Below, piece after piece: positions 11,580 to 20,003 of a stretch of 64,000 bases of DNA. The translations under genes were made by a program, and so were the position numbers. Below the pieces are notes generated by a model, which had not been told where the DNA came from, did not search any database, and was given only the letters and a program-made list of their open reading frames with translations. The stretch is from NCBI GenBank assembly GCA_022822305.1, contig JAJEBY010000016.1, positions 496,001 through 560,000 of the forward strand. The letters run 5' to 3'. This DNA comes from Anaerolineae bacterium (GTDB lineage: Bacteria > Chloroflexota > Anaerolineae > Aggregatilineales > Phototrophicaceae). Position 1 is the stretch's first letter. Every line of letters starts with the position of its first letter.

Positions 11580-12611
11580 ATGGACATACGCAGCGCAGTT
11601 GACAGTTTGAGCCGCGGCGCGGATTTGCGCGCCGGCGAAGCGGAAGCGGTCATGCGGCAGATCATGAGTGGAGAGGCGACCGAGGCGCAGATCGGCGCTT
11701 ATCTGATGGGATTGCGGATCAAGGGCGAGACGCCGGACGAGATCACCGGGAGCGCGCGCGCCATGCGGGACGCGGCGCATCAAGTGCCGACGACGGTGAC
11801 GGCCGATTTGCTCGATACCTGCGGGACAGGCGGCGATGCGTCGGGCACGTTCAATATCAGTACGACGGTCGCTTTCGTGGCGGCGGCCGCTGGCATTCCG
11901 GTGGCGAAGCACGGCAATCGCGCGGCGAGCAGCAAATGCGGCAGCGCGGATGTGCTGGCGGAGCTCGGCGTCAATCTGGATTTGAGTCCGGCGGAAGTCG
12001 GCAGATGCGTCGATGAGGTAGGCATCGGATTCCTGTTCGCGGTCAAGCTGCACCCGGCCATGCGCCACGCCATCGGTCCGCGCCGAGAAATGGGCATCAG
12101 GACGATATTCAATATTCTGGGTCCGTTGACCAATCCCGCGGGAGCGCAGCGGCAGCTGCTAGGCGTGTTCGCCTCCGAATTGACCGAAGCGTTGTCGCTG
12201 GTGCTTAAGGCGCTGGGCAGCAAATCAGCGATGGTGGTCAATGGTCACGGTGGCCTGGACGAACTGACGACGACGGGCGCCAATCGAATCAGCTTTCTTC
12301 GTGAGGACGGTTCAATTGAGGCGATCGAGCTCGATCCGGCCGACTTGGGTTTCCACCGGGCGCGGCTCAGCGACCTGCAGGGTGATGACGCGCCGACCAA
12401 TGCGGCGATCCTGCGCGGGGTGCTGAGTGGCGAGACCGGCGGCGCCAAACGCGATGTCGTGCTGCTGAACGCGGGCGCGGCCTTGATGGCTGGCGGACGC
12501 GTGGACTCCTTTGAAGATGGAGTTATGCTCGCGCGTGAGACTATTGACAGCGGCAAAGCGCTGGCGACGCTGGACAATCTGATTGATTTGAGTCGAAGCC
12601 TGGCCTCATGA
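11580..12611 (+). CDS. trpD: Anthranilate phosphoribosyltransferase
   Basis: TrpD joins anthranilate to PRPP. The 343-residue length is typical. The signature GTGGDASGTFNISTTVAFVA (about 80-99) is the PRPP-binding glycine loop, and KHGNRAASSKCGSADVLAELG follows as the anthranilate/metal site. RTIFNILGPLTNPA and VVNGHGGLDE are further conserved blocks. It is not fused to trpG, unlike the enterobacterial arrangement. Its stop codon overlaps the trpC start by four bases (ATGA), indicating translational coupling. Confidence 0.96.
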   Translation: MDIRSAVDSLSRGADLRAGEAEAVMRQIMSGEATEAQIGAYLMGLRIKGETPDEITGSARAMRDAAHQVPTTVTADLLDTCGTGGDASGTFNISTTVAFVAAAAGIPVAKHGNRAASSKCGSADVLAELGVNLDLSPAEVGRCVDEVGIGFLFAVKLHPAMRHAIGPRREMGIRTIFNILGPLTNPAGAQRQLLGVFASELTEALSLVLKALGSKSAMVVNGHGGLDELTTTGANRISFLREDGSIEAIELDPADLGFHRARLSDLQGDDAPTNAAILRGVLSGETGGAKRDVVLLNAGAALMAGGRVDSFEDGVMLARETIDSGKALATLDNLIDLSRSLAS

Positions 12612-13429
12612 GTTCTCGATACGTCGCTACGGACACCATTCTGGATAAGATATTGGCGCGCAAGGTAGAGGAAGTTGCCGAAGGCCTGCGGGATGCGCCT
12701 TTGGTGGAGATGCGGCGGCGCGCGGAATCGTCGCCCAAACCAGCGCTTGATATGGCTTTCGCTTTGCGGCGAGATCAAGTCGCGTTGATTGGCGAAGTCA
12801 AACGCGCCTCGCCCAGCGCTGGAATGCTGACAGCAGATTTCGCGCCGGTGATGACTGCCGCGGCCTATGAACATAATGGCGCGGCTGCGGTATCTGTCTT
12901 GACCGATGAGGACTTTTTTCAGGGCAGTCTGGATTATTTGGGCGCGGTGAGGCGAGCGGTTGATATACCAATTTTGCGAAAAGACTTCATTATTGATCCG
13001 TATCAGGTATACGAAGGACGCGCCGCCGGGGCCGACACGATTCTGTTGATCGTGGCCGCGCTCGCTGATGGTCAACTGCGCGAACTGCAAAGTCTTGCGC
13101 ACGAGCTTAGCATGTCGGCGCTGGTAGAAGTTCATGACGAAACTGAAATGGAACGCGCGCTACGGCTGGGCGCCACGCTGATTGGCATCAACAATCGTGA
13201 TTTGAAGACCTTCAAAGTGAATTTGGATACGACCGCGCGGCTGGCGGAAATGGTTGACGATGATGTCGTGCTGGTGGCGGAAAGCGGCATCCGCAGCGCT
13301 GGCGATGTGCGGACCATGGCAGCGTGCGGCGCGGATGCTATCTTGGTTGGCGAATCTTTGATCAGGGCGGGAGACATGGTCGCGCTGACGCGGGAACTGA
13401 GCAACCAACGCAGGGGTCAACATGACTAG
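12608..13429 (+). CDS. trpC: Indole-3-glycerol phosphate synthase
   Basis: TrpC closes the indole ring from CdRP. This is a single (beta-alpha)8 barrel of 273 residues, not fused to TrpF. Catalytic landmarks are GEVKRASPSAG (Lys of the first barrel strand), VLTDEDFFQGS, PILRKDFIIDPYQVYE (second Lys), LVEVHDETE, GINNRDLKTF and VAESGIR. The gene overlaps trpD by four bases and trpF by eight, so the three reading frames are tightly coupled. Confidence 0.96.
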   Translation: MSSRYVATDTILDKILARKVEEVAEGLRDAPLVEMRRRAESSPKPALDMAFALRRDQVALIGEVKRASPSAGMLTADFAPVMTAAAYEHNGAAAVSVLTDEDFFQGSLDYLGAVRRAVDIPILRKDFIIDPYQVYEGRAAGADTILLIVAALADGQLRELQSLAHELSMSALVEVHDETEMERALRLGATLIGINNRDLKTFKVNLDTTARLAEMVDDDVVLVAESGIRSAGDVRTMAACGADAILVGESLIRAGDMVALTRELSNQRRGQHD

Positions 13430-14087
13430 GGTCAAGATCTGTGGCGTGCGCAGCTACGAGAATGCGCTGATGGTCGCCAATGCCGGCGCTGATTTGCTAG
13501 GCCTCAACTTTTATCCGAAGACGCCGCGATATATCGAGCCGGCAACGGCGCGCGAGCTTGCGCGTCGGTTGAGAACCAGGCTGGGCGCGGATTGTCCCGT
13601 ATTGGTCGGCGTGTTTGTGGATGCCTCGCCCGATGTCGTTCGCGAGATCGTATCGGATGTTGGTTTGGATTTCGCGCAATTGAGCGGCGACGAAACGGTC
13701 GAAACCGTGGCAAATCTCGCTGGGATTGCCTTTCGCGCGATTCGACCGCCTGACGCGGCGACCGCAGCAGCGGAAGCGCAGGCATTCGTCGGGGTCGCCC
13801 CGACCAGCGAAGACGCGCCATCGCTAATGGTGGATGCTTACCATCCCAAACTTTACGGCGGCACCGGCGAGACGGCCAGTGTGGATATCGCGCTGGCTGT
13901 CAAGCGCGAAGCGCCGCGAATGATGTTGGCAGGCGGATTGAACTCGCAGAATGTCGCGGAACGCGTCCGCGCGATTCGACCGTGGGCGGTTGACGTGGCG
14001 AGCGGCGTGGAAGCCGGCATGCCGGGCATCAAGGACGAGGGCAAGGTACGCGACTTCATCGCCGCAGTGAGGGCTGCCGACGCATGA
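13422..14087 (+). CDS. trpF: Phosphoribosylanthranilate isomerase
   Basis: TrpF performs the Amadori rearrangement of PRA to CdRP. The 221-residue barrel starts with MTRVKICGVRSYENALMVAN, where KICG supplies the catalytic cysteine. The general acid Asp is expected in VDAYHPKLYGGTG. The phosphate-binding end is MLAGGLNSQNV and VASGVEAGMPGIKD. The start overlaps trpC by eight bases and the stop overlaps the NUDIX gene by four bases (ATGA). Confidence 0.94.
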   Translation: MTRVKICGVRSYENALMVANAGADLLGLNFYPKTPRYIEPATARELARRLRTRLGADCPVLVGVFVDASPDVVREIVSDVGLDFAQLSGDETVETVANLAGIAFRAIRPPDAATAAAEAQAFVGVAPTSEDAPSLMVDAYHPKLYGGTGETASVDIALAVKREAPRMMLAGGLNSQNVAERVRAIRPWAVDVASGVEAGMPGIKDEGKVRDFIAAVRAADA

Positions 14088-14710
14088 GCGAATACTTCGA
14101 CATTTACGACGAAGAACAGCAGCATATCGGTGTCAAGGCGCGAGACGACGTGCACCGAGAAGGTTATTGGCATCAGGTCTTTCATTGTTGGGTGATCGGG
14201 CGCGATGCGGAGGGAAGTCCTTTTGTCATCTTGCAGAAGCGAGCCGACGACAAAGAAATGTATGCGGGCAAGATTGATTTGAGCGCGGCCGGACACTTGG
14301 AAGCGGGCGAAAGCGTCCGCGATGGCGTGCGCGAGCTGGAAGAAGAGCTGGGGCTTCGCGTGGAATTTGAAGCGCTGGTTCCGATGGGTCGGCGCGTGGA
14401 TGTCAAGAAGAATGGGCAGTTGGTCGATTATCAGATATGTCACGTCTTCTTCTACGAATGCGATCGCGGGCTGGCTGAATATGTGTATCAGGTCGATGAG
14501 ATCGCCGGCTTGCTCAAATTGCCGATCGCGGATGGGCTGCGACTCTTTGCGGGAGAGACAGCGTCCGTCACCGTCGACGCCGTTGGATTGGGCTCGGATC
14601 GGGTGAGCATCGGGGTCGCTGATTTCATCAAGAATGTCGATCAATACGCGTACAAGGCCTTGATACTGGCGCGGCGCTATTTTGACGGCGAAAAGGATTT
14701 GCTGATCTAG
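14084..14710 (+). CDS. NUDIX hydrolase (IPP-isomerase-like subfamily) embedded in the trp operon
   Basis: The 208-residue protein carries a complete NUDIX box, GHLEAGESVRDGVRELEEELGL, at about residues 78-99, so it should cleave a nucleoside-diphosphate-type substrate with divalent metal. The opening EYFDIYDEEQQ and the WHQVFHCWVIG strand place it in the subgroup often annotated as isopentenyl-diphosphate isomerase-like. The Cys-containing NTCCGHP motif of real type I isomerases is replaced by DLSAAGHL, so isomerase activity is unlikely. It overlaps trpF by four bases and sits 15 bases before trpB. It should therefore be made together with the Trp enzymes under T-box control. Its substrate is unknown. 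Confidence 0.83.
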   Translation: MSEYFDIYDEEQQHIGVKARDDVHREGYWHQVFHCWVIGRDAEGSPFVILQKRADDKEMYAGKIDLSAAGHLEAGESVRDGVRELEEELGLRVEFEALVPMGRRVDVKKNGQLVDYQICHVFFYECDRGLAEYVYQVDEIAGLLKLPIADGLRLFAGETASVTVDAVGLGSDRVSIGVADFIKNVDQYAYKALILARRYFDGEKDLLI

Positions 14711-14725
14711 CGGGGGATGTGCGCA

Positions 14726-15949
14726 ATGTCCGAACTCTACATTCGCAGGGATTTGACCGACTTGCCCGATGCGCGCGGATACTTCGGGGAGTTTGGCGGG
14801 CGATTTGTGCCGGAGACGATCATGCCGGCTTTGGACGAGCTGGATAGCGCCTATGCGGAAGCCATCGCCGATCCCGCGTTTCACGAAGAATTGAGCCACC
14901 TGCAGCGCACTTACACCGGGCGACCGACGCCGGTTACGCACGCGCGGCGCTTGACGGAAGCGTTGGGCGGCGCGCAGATTTATCTCAAGCGAGAAGATCT
15001 GGCGCATACCGGCGCGCACAAGATCAATAATGCGTTGGGGCAAGGTCTATTGGCCAAGCGCATGGGCAAGCGACGCATCATCGCCGAGACTGGCGCGGGC
15101 CAACACGGCGTCGGTACGGCGACGGCCATGGCGCTGCTGGGACTGGAATGCCATGTCTATATGGGCACGGTGGATATCGCGCGGCAGCAGCCCAATGTCT
15201 TCCGCATGAAGCTGTTGGGCGCGGAGGTGTTACCGGTCGAGAGCGGCAGCCGCACATTAAAAGACGCTATCAACGAGGCCATGCGCGATTGGGTGACCAA
15301 TGTCGAGACGACCTTTTATCTGTTGGGGTCGGCGTTGGGGCCACACCCGTATCCGATGATGGTGCGCGATTTCCAGAGCGTGATCGGCATGGAAGCGCGC
15401 GAGCAGATTCAGGCGCAGGCCGGGCAATTGCCCGATGCTTGTATCGCCTGCGTCGGAGGCGGCAGCAATGCGATCGGCATGTTTCACGCTTTCCGCGATG
15501 ACGAAGGCACAGAGCTGATCGGCGTGGAAGCGGGCGGGCGCGGCATCGACAGCGGCGAGCACGCCGCGCGTTTCGCCGATTTGAACATCAGTCGTCCGGG
15601 GATCTTGCATGGCACGCGGTCCTACGTGATGCAGAATGACGACGGGCAGATCATGGAGACGCATAGCATTTCCGCCGGGCTCGATTATCCCTCGGTGGGG
15701 CCGGAGCACGCGCATTTGCGTCAACTGGAGCGGGCTTGGTATACGCTGGCGACGGATGAGGAGGCGCTGGAGGCCTTTCAAGTCTTGAGCAAGCTGGAAG
15801 GCATCATTCCCGCGCTGGAGAGCGCCCATGCCGTGGCTGAAGCCATCAAGCGCGCGCCGACCATGCCCAAAGACAGCCTGCTGCTGGTGAATTTGTCCGG
15901 TCGCGGCGACAAGGACCTGGACACGGTCATCAGCGTTTTGGATATTTGA
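14726..15949 (+). CDS. trpB: Tryptophan synthase beta chain
   Basis: TrpB condenses indole and serine using PLP. The 407-residue protein has the PLP-lysine motif [15 protein letters not shown] near residue 90. [12 protein letters not shown] follows as part of the substrate loop, and [12 protein letters not shown] is the PLP-phosphate clamp. [15 protein letters not shown] at the N-terminus identifies the TrpB1 type. Two ATG codons are possible. I choose 14726 because the GGGGGA ribosome-binding site lies eight bases before it, while the ATG at 14717 overlaps that site. It is followed after 33 bases by trpA. Confidence 0.96.
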   Translation: MSELYIRRDLTDLPDARGYFGEFGGRFVPETIMPALDELDSAYAEAIADPAFHEELSHLQRTYTGRPTPVTHARRLTEALGGAQIYLKREDLAHTGAHKINNALGQGLLAKRMGKRRIIAETGAGQHGVGTATAMALLGLECHVYMGTVDIARQQPNVFRMKLLGAEVLPVESGSRTLKDAINEAMRDWVTNVETTFYLLGSALGPHPYPMMVRDFQSVIGMEAREQIQAQAGQLPDACIACVGGGSNAIGMFHAFRDDEGTELIGVEAGGRGIDSGEHAARFADLNISRPGILHGTRSYVMQNDDGQIMETHSISAGLDYPSVGPEHAHLRQLERAWYTLATDEEALEAFQVLSKLEGIIPALESAHAVAEAIKRAPTMPKDSLLLVNLSGRGDKDLDTVISVLDI

Positions 15950-15982
15950 GTGCCGTGCTGCAAATGGGAGTGAAGAGCTGAA

Positions 15983-16792
15983 ATGACAAAAGCGCGAGAG
16001 CCGCATGGAATATGCGCCCTGGACGTGATGTTCGCGGCGGCCAAATTGGCAGGACGGGCGGCATTCCTGCCTTATTTCCCCATCGGTTATCCGACTTATG
16101 ACGAATCGCTGCGCGCGATTGAAGCCATGGCGGCGGCCGGCGTCGACGGATTCGAAATCGGCATCCCCTTCAGCGATCCCATCGCCGACGGACCGACAAT
16201 ACAGGCGGCCACGCAGGTCGCGCTTGAGCAGGGCGCCACGGTGCAAAAATGCCTGGAATGCGTGCGGCAGCTGCGCGCGCGGGGCGTGCGTCAGCCGATG
16301 CTGATGATGGGATACGCCAATCCGCTGGTCGCTTATGGGACGGATCGCTTCGTCACAGATGCGCGCGAGGCCGGCGCCGATGGACTGATCGTGCCGGACT
16401 TGCCGCCGGAAGAAGCGCATTTTTTCGCCGACAGCTGCGCGCGCGAGGGCATGGCGCTGATCTTCATGCTGGCGCCCACCAGCAATGATCAGCGCATAGA
16501 CCTGGCATCCGCTAATGCCAGCGGTTTCATCTATGTTGTTTCGCTGACGGGCATCACCGGCGCGCGCGCCGAGTTGCCGGACAATTTGACTTCGTTCATC
16601 GGGCGCTTGCGGGCGCGGACGGACAAGCCGCTGGTGCTGGGATTTGGCATCAGCACGCCCGATCATGCGCGGCAGGTCCGTCGGATGGTGGATGGCTTCA
16701 TTGTCGGTTCGGCGCTGGTGCGGGCGGGTGGCGAGGGCGTCGAGGCGGTGCGGGAGTTGGCGGGGTCGCTGGTCGCGGCGATTCGGGGGTGA
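15983..16792 (+). CDS. trpA: Tryptophan synthase alpha chain
   Basis: TrpA cleaves indole-3-glycerol phosphate and passes indole to TrpB. The 269-residue barrel has the catalytic pair in GFEIGIPFSDPIADGPTIQ (Glu and Asp). VSLTGITGAR is the flexible loop, and LGFGISTPDHARQV with GFIVGSALV forms the phosphate site. It closes the trp operon. A dispersed CACAGAG repeat begins two bases after the stop. Confidence 0.96.
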   Translation: MTKAREPHGICALDVMFAAAKLAGRAAFLPYFPIGYPTYDESLRAIEAMAAAGVDGFEIGIPFSDPIADGPTIQAATQVALEQGATVQKCLECVRQLRARGVRQPMLMMGYANPLVAYGTDRFVTDAREAGADGLIVPDLPPEEAHFFADSCAREGMALIFMLAPTSNDQRIDLASANASGFIYVVSLTGITGARAELPDNLTSFIGRLRARTDKPLVLGFGISTPDHARQVRRMVDGFIVGSALVRAGGEGVEAVRELAGSLVAAIRG

Positions 16793-16793
16793 A

Positions 16794-16826
16794 TTAACCA
16801 CAGAGACCACAGAGGGCACAGAGATA
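16794..16826. repeat. Dispersed CACAGAG-type repeat, copy 1
   Basis: The sequence TTAACCACAGAG is followed by a short spacer, CACAGAGGGCACAGAGAT, giving three CACAGAG-type units in 33 bases. It begins two bases after the trpA stop. A nearly identical copy lies at 54498-54531. It has no coding capacity of its own; translated frames through it give only threonine/glutamate runs. Confidence 0.8.
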
Positions 16827-16951
16827 CAAAAGCTGGCTTGAGCAAAGCTCACGGTTACGTTGTTCACATATAGAATAATTTGGACTGTGCAACGTGCAGT
16901 CAAATCGCGTCAATTCAATGGGTGACGCCTCAGTTGAGAAGGTGAATCGTT

Positions 16952-18568
16952 ATGGGTATCGGTAGAAGATCTGTAATCGTCCTATTGATTTCAGTCTTGG
17001 CTATTACAACTTTTGCGCAAGAAAGCGCTGGGACAACTGAAATTACAGTTCTTGCCAAGCAAAATCTCGCTTTGCACAGCAAACCGGACTTCTATTCCAA
17101 CGTGTTAGGAGTATTTCAAAGCGGCGAGGAATTAAGTGCCTTCGGGCGCAATACTGATGGCAGTTGGCTGCAGACAACTGACGGCTGGGTGAATGCGAAC
17201 AATAGCGCTGCCGACGGCGATATCAGGTCATTACGCATAACTTCGGATTTCATTACGCTGCAAGCGACTGGAAACCTGCAGTTGCGTGAGGGGCCCGACC
17301 CCAGCTTTAACCAAACGGCAACGCTGTCGGAAGGCAAGCTTACAATTGCCGTGGGACGAAATCATGACGGAACTTGGGTGCAAACGCCGGAGGGCTGGAT
17401 ACCGAGCGACGATGTAGAATCGGACAGGGATGTCAGTTCACTTCCGGTTACATTCGCCAGCATTACATTGAAGGCAGCAAAAAACGGGGCCTTTCTCAAT
17501 GCGCCGACTTGGGAAGCCAACGTATTGGAGATATTCGAGCGAGGAAACGAGGCGTTTGCCCACAAGCGGACGGACGACGGGCGCTGGGTGCGAACGCCTA
17601 AGGGTTGGCTGAACGTGAGTCAGGGCATGGAAGTTCTTGGCGACTTGATGGCTCTGCATATTGAAAAAATCGTGAACGTGACGATTCTGGCGGATGCGAG
17701 CATTTTTGCGCGTCCGCAGGCTTCGTCAGACGCGGTTGGCAGCGTAGATAGGGGACAGATCACCTTTGCCTTGAGTCGCAGTGAGGATGGACTTTGGCTA
17801 GAGATACCGTTCGGCTGGATCTCAAGTGCTGCCGCGGAGTCCACTTCGGATCTGGATGAACTTCCGTCAATTCCATCTGGTATAAAGATAACGTCAAAAA
17901 GGATTTATGCGCGAATCTCGGTGCGGACCGGGCCGTCTACCAACGCCACGCGCTCCCGTTGGCTTTTGCGAGGCGATGAGGCTTTGGCGATAGGTCGGAA
18001 CCAGCAAAAAAGATGGTTGATGATTGCAGATGGGGGCTGGGTGGCGCTAAGCATGGTGGACGTCGGAGGCGACATTTTGACGTTGCCAGTGATCGACGGA
18101 GACACTGGTTCGACCAGTAGCGGCTCGACCACGCGCGCGTCCTCGCCAACGCCGGATGCCGGTATGAGCGCGTCCAGCATCCGCTCACTCGTTTCCCGCC
18201 ACACGGAAGATATCCGCATTCTCGACATCGAGATTGGGGCCACGGCGACGACAATCGAATACGACCTCAAGCCGTGGCCATTCGTGCCAAATGAGAGTAT
18301 CGCCAACGAAGTCGCGTTTAAGATCATCTGCGCGATTCGCAATGGACAGGATATTCCGAATACGCTAAAGTTGATCGGGCAGAGCCACTTCAAGAGCGAT
18401 GTCGGGCGCAAGTTCACCTCGCCGAGCGTGGAAATCCACATCAGCGCGCGGAACGCCAATCGCATCGTCTGTCGCGGCAACAGCTACAGCGACATCAATT
18501 GGAGAAGTTTGGCATCGCTGTACAAGTCGTATCCGATTCCGAGGGGCGCGAGCGTCGATTATGATTGA
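16952..18568 (+). CDS. Secreted protein with five SH3b-like repeats
   Basis: This 538-residue exported protein cannot be matched to a named gene. A signal peptide (RRSVIVLLISVLAITTFAQ) is followed by five SH3b-like units of about 70 residues. They start near EITVLAKQNLALHSKP, FITLQATGNLQLREGP, SITLKAAKNGAFLNAP, NVTILADASIFARPQ and ITSKRIYARISVRTGP. Most end in a W-x-x-T-x-x-GW strand pattern. A Ser/Thr-rich linker leads to a C-terminal domain of about 130 residues with no family I recognise. Envelope or peptidoglycan binding is inferred from the SH3b repeats. It separates the trp and aro blocks, has a GAGAAGG ribosome-binding site, and looks more AT-rich at its 5' end than its neighbours. Confidence 0.72.
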   Translation: MGIGRRSVIVLLISVLAITTFAQESAGTTEITVLAKQNLALHSKPDFYSNVLGVFQSGEELSAFGRNTDGSWLQTTDGWVNANNSAADGDIRSLRITSDFITLQATGNLQLREGPDPSFNQTATLSEGKLTIAVGRNHDGTWVQTPEGWIPSDDVESDRDVSSLPVTFASITLKAAKNGAFLNAPTWEANVLEIFERGNEAFAHKRTDDGRWVRTPKGWLNVSQGMEVLGDLMALHIEKIVNVTILADASIFARPQASSDAVGSVDRGQITFALSRSEDGLWLEIPFGWISSAAAESTSDLDELPSIPSGIKITSKRIYARISVRTGPSTNATRSRWLLRGDEALAIGRNQQKRWLMIADGGWVALSMVDVGGDILTLPVIDGDTGSTSSGSTTRASSPTPDAGMSASSIRSLVSRHTEDIRILDIEIGATATTIEYDLKPWPFVPNESIANEVAFKIICAIRNGQDIPNTLKLIGQSHFKSDVGRKFTSPSVEIHISARNANRIVCRGNSYSDINWRSLASLYKSYPIPRGASVDYD

Positions 18569-18652
18569 GCGCGGTCTAGCTAGAGCGGCTGCCTTCGACT
18601 ATTATTGCAACTCAAACTGCATAGCACAGCTTGGGGTGTTTCGCGCTGGCAA

Positions 18653-18681
18653 CTGACCTTCGAGGCAAAATACGGTAGTAT
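18653..18681 (+). promoter_or_regulatory. Possible promoter of the aroH-tyrA-aro operon
   Basis: CTGACC (4 of 6 to the -35 consensus) is separated by 17 bases from TAGTAT (4 of 6 to the -10 consensus). The -10 box forms one arm of a small AATAC/GTATT hairpin. The predicted start near 18688 falls on the first bases of the GC-rich hairpin before aroH, so this call is tentative. Confidence 0.3.
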
Positions 18682-18685
18682 TCGA

Positions 18686-18716
18686 GGCGCAGAGCGAAAT
18701 GCTCGGCGCTTTTTTG
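18686..18716 (+). terminator. Intrinsic terminator or attenuator immediately before aroH
   Basis: GCGC (18687-18690) and GAGC (18692-18695) pair with GCTC (18701-18704) and GCGC (18706-18709) around a GAAAT loop, followed by six T. It lies 118 bases after the SH3b gene stop and only 23 bases before the aroH start. It may end the SH3b transcript, attenuate the aroH operon, or both. Confidence 0.75.
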
Positions 18717-18738
18717 TTAGATGGGGAGTACAAGGTCG

Positions 18739-19119
18739 ATGATAAGAGGGGTGCGCGGCGCAACGACGGTGGAGCACAATTCGACGCGGGCGATATTGTC
18801 GGCGACGGAGGAGCTGCTGGCGTCAATGATTGAGACAAACGGCATCCTGGAAGATGATGTCGCCAGCATTTTATTCACCGCCACGCCCGGTCTGGACGCC
18901 GCCTATCCCGCCACGGCCGCGCGCAAGCTGGGCTGGACGCGCACCGCGCTGATGGGATTCCAAGAGGCGCATGTCATTGACGGGCTGCCGCAGTGCATAA
19001 GGGTGCTGATTCACTGGAATACGGACAAGGCGATGGACGAGATTCGGCACGTATTCTTGCGTGACGCGGCTGCGCTGCGCCCGGATTTGCAGTTTGGCGG
19101 CGGGGCAGGCGGATCGTGA
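18739..19119 (+). CDS. aroH: Chorismate mutase, AroH type
   Basis: This monofunctional chorismate mutase of the Bacillus AroH fold converts chorismate to prephenate. The 126-residue protein starts at [15 protein letters not shown], which holds the conserved active-site arginine. [20 protein letters not shown] follows, then [13 protein letters not shown] with the second arginine. An in-frame ATG at 18721 would add six non-conserved residues; the shorter start, after GGGGAG, fits the family better. The stop overlaps the tyrA start, so the two consecutive enzymes of Tyr synthesis are translationally coupled. Confidence 0.92.
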   Translation: MIRGVRGATTVEHNSTRAILSATEELLASMIETNGILEDDVASILFTATPGLDAAYPATAARKLGWTRTALMGFQEAHVIDGLPQCIRVLIHWNTDKAMDEIRHVFLRDAAALRPDLQFGGGAGGS

Positions 19120-20003
19120 TGGCGACCGGTTTCCGCGCGCGACATTTGTCGATAGTCGGCCTGGGGCTGATGGGTGGCTCGCTGGCGCTGGCGATGCGCG
19201 ATCATGCCGATCACATCACCGGCATAGATTTGAGCGAGAGCGCGCGCGACTATGCGCTGGGACGGCGTATCGTCGATTGCGCGACTGAAGATCTGTATGA
19301 AGGCGTGAATCCCGCTGATGTAGTGATTTTGGCGGCGCCGGTACGCGCCATCGTCGAGATGCTGCAAATGCGCATCGGTTCGTGTTTGCGCTCGAATACG
19401 CTGCTGATCGATACCGGCAGCACCAAACAAGATATTGTGGAAGCCATGGCCAACCTGCCAATCGGTGTCAACGCCATGGGCGGCCATCCTATGACCGGCA
19501 AGGAGAATGGCGGCATCGAGGAATCCGATCCGGCGTTGTATCGTAATCGCCCCTTCGTATTGTGTCCATCGCGGCGCACGACGCCGGCGGCGCGCCTGCG
19601 GGCTGTAGCGCTGGTGGAGACGCTGGGCGCAAAGCCGATCGAAATGGATGCGGAGCGTCACGATCAGATTGTCGCGGGCATCAGTCACTTGCCGTATCTG
19701 CTGAGCGCGACCTTGGTGGCCACGATAGACAATCAGGCGCAAGCTGATGCCGCCTATTGGGAGCTGGCGGCTGGCGGCTTTCGCGATACCAGCCGCTTGG
19801 CGGCCAGCGATGTGACCATGATGGGCGATATCTTGAGCACGAATACCACGGCGGTCGCAACCTTGTTGGCGCAGTTCCGCATGCAGCTGGCGATGCTGGA
19901 GACGATGTTGATCGGCGGCGATGAGGAACGGCTTAGCGATTCTCTGCAACCGATAAGGCAGGCACGTGTGGAATGGGCGCAGAATTATGAAAACAGACGG
20001 TAA
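19119..20003 (+). CDS. tyrA: Prephenate dehydrogenase
   Basis: TyrA oxidatively decarboxylates prephenate to 4-hydroxyphenylpyruvate (or arogenate to Tyr). The NAD(P)-binding loop IVGLGLMGGSLA stands near residue 14. The catalytic region includes GGHPMTGKENGGIEES with the conserved His, and HDQIVAGISHLPYLLSATL gives the helical dimerisation domain. No ACT domain is attached. Start is either the GTG at 19116 or the ATG at 19119, both overlapping the aroH stop. Length (294 residues) is normal. It shares 17 bases with the start of aroA. Confidence 0.92.
   Translation: MATGFRARHLSIVGLGLMGGSLALAMRDHADHITGIDLSESARDYALGRRIVDCATEDLYEGVNPADVVILAAPVRAIVEMLQMRIGSCLRSNTLLIDTGSTKQDIVEAMANLPIGVNAMGGHPMTGKENGGIEESDPALYRNRPFVLCPSRRTTPAARLRAVALVETLGAKPIEMDAERHDQIVAGISHLPYLLSATLVATIDNQAQADAAYWELAAGGFRDTSRLAASDVTMMGDILSTNTTAVATLLAQFRMQLAMLETMLIGGDEERLSDSLQPIRQARVEWAQNYENRR

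Noticed and set aside
14084..14710. Annotation of the NUDIX gene as isopentenyl-diphosphate isomerase
   Set aside because: The catalytic cysteine motif of type I isomerases is missing; only the general NUDIX box is supported.
16794..16826. CACAGAG units considered as a CRISPR array
   Set aside because: Units are 7-9 bases with almost no spacers, there are only two loci in the window, and no cas genes are present.
16644..16841. Short frame running out of trpA through the CACAGAG repeat
   Set aside because: The Thr/Glu-rich peptide is an artefact of translating the repeat; the frame overlaps trpA.
15257..16903. A 548-codon open frame on the minus strand opposite trpB and trpA
   Set aside because: It is fully antisense to two well-conserved genes. 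Its translation is rich in His, Arg and Gln without domains, as expected of a GC-rich shadow frame.
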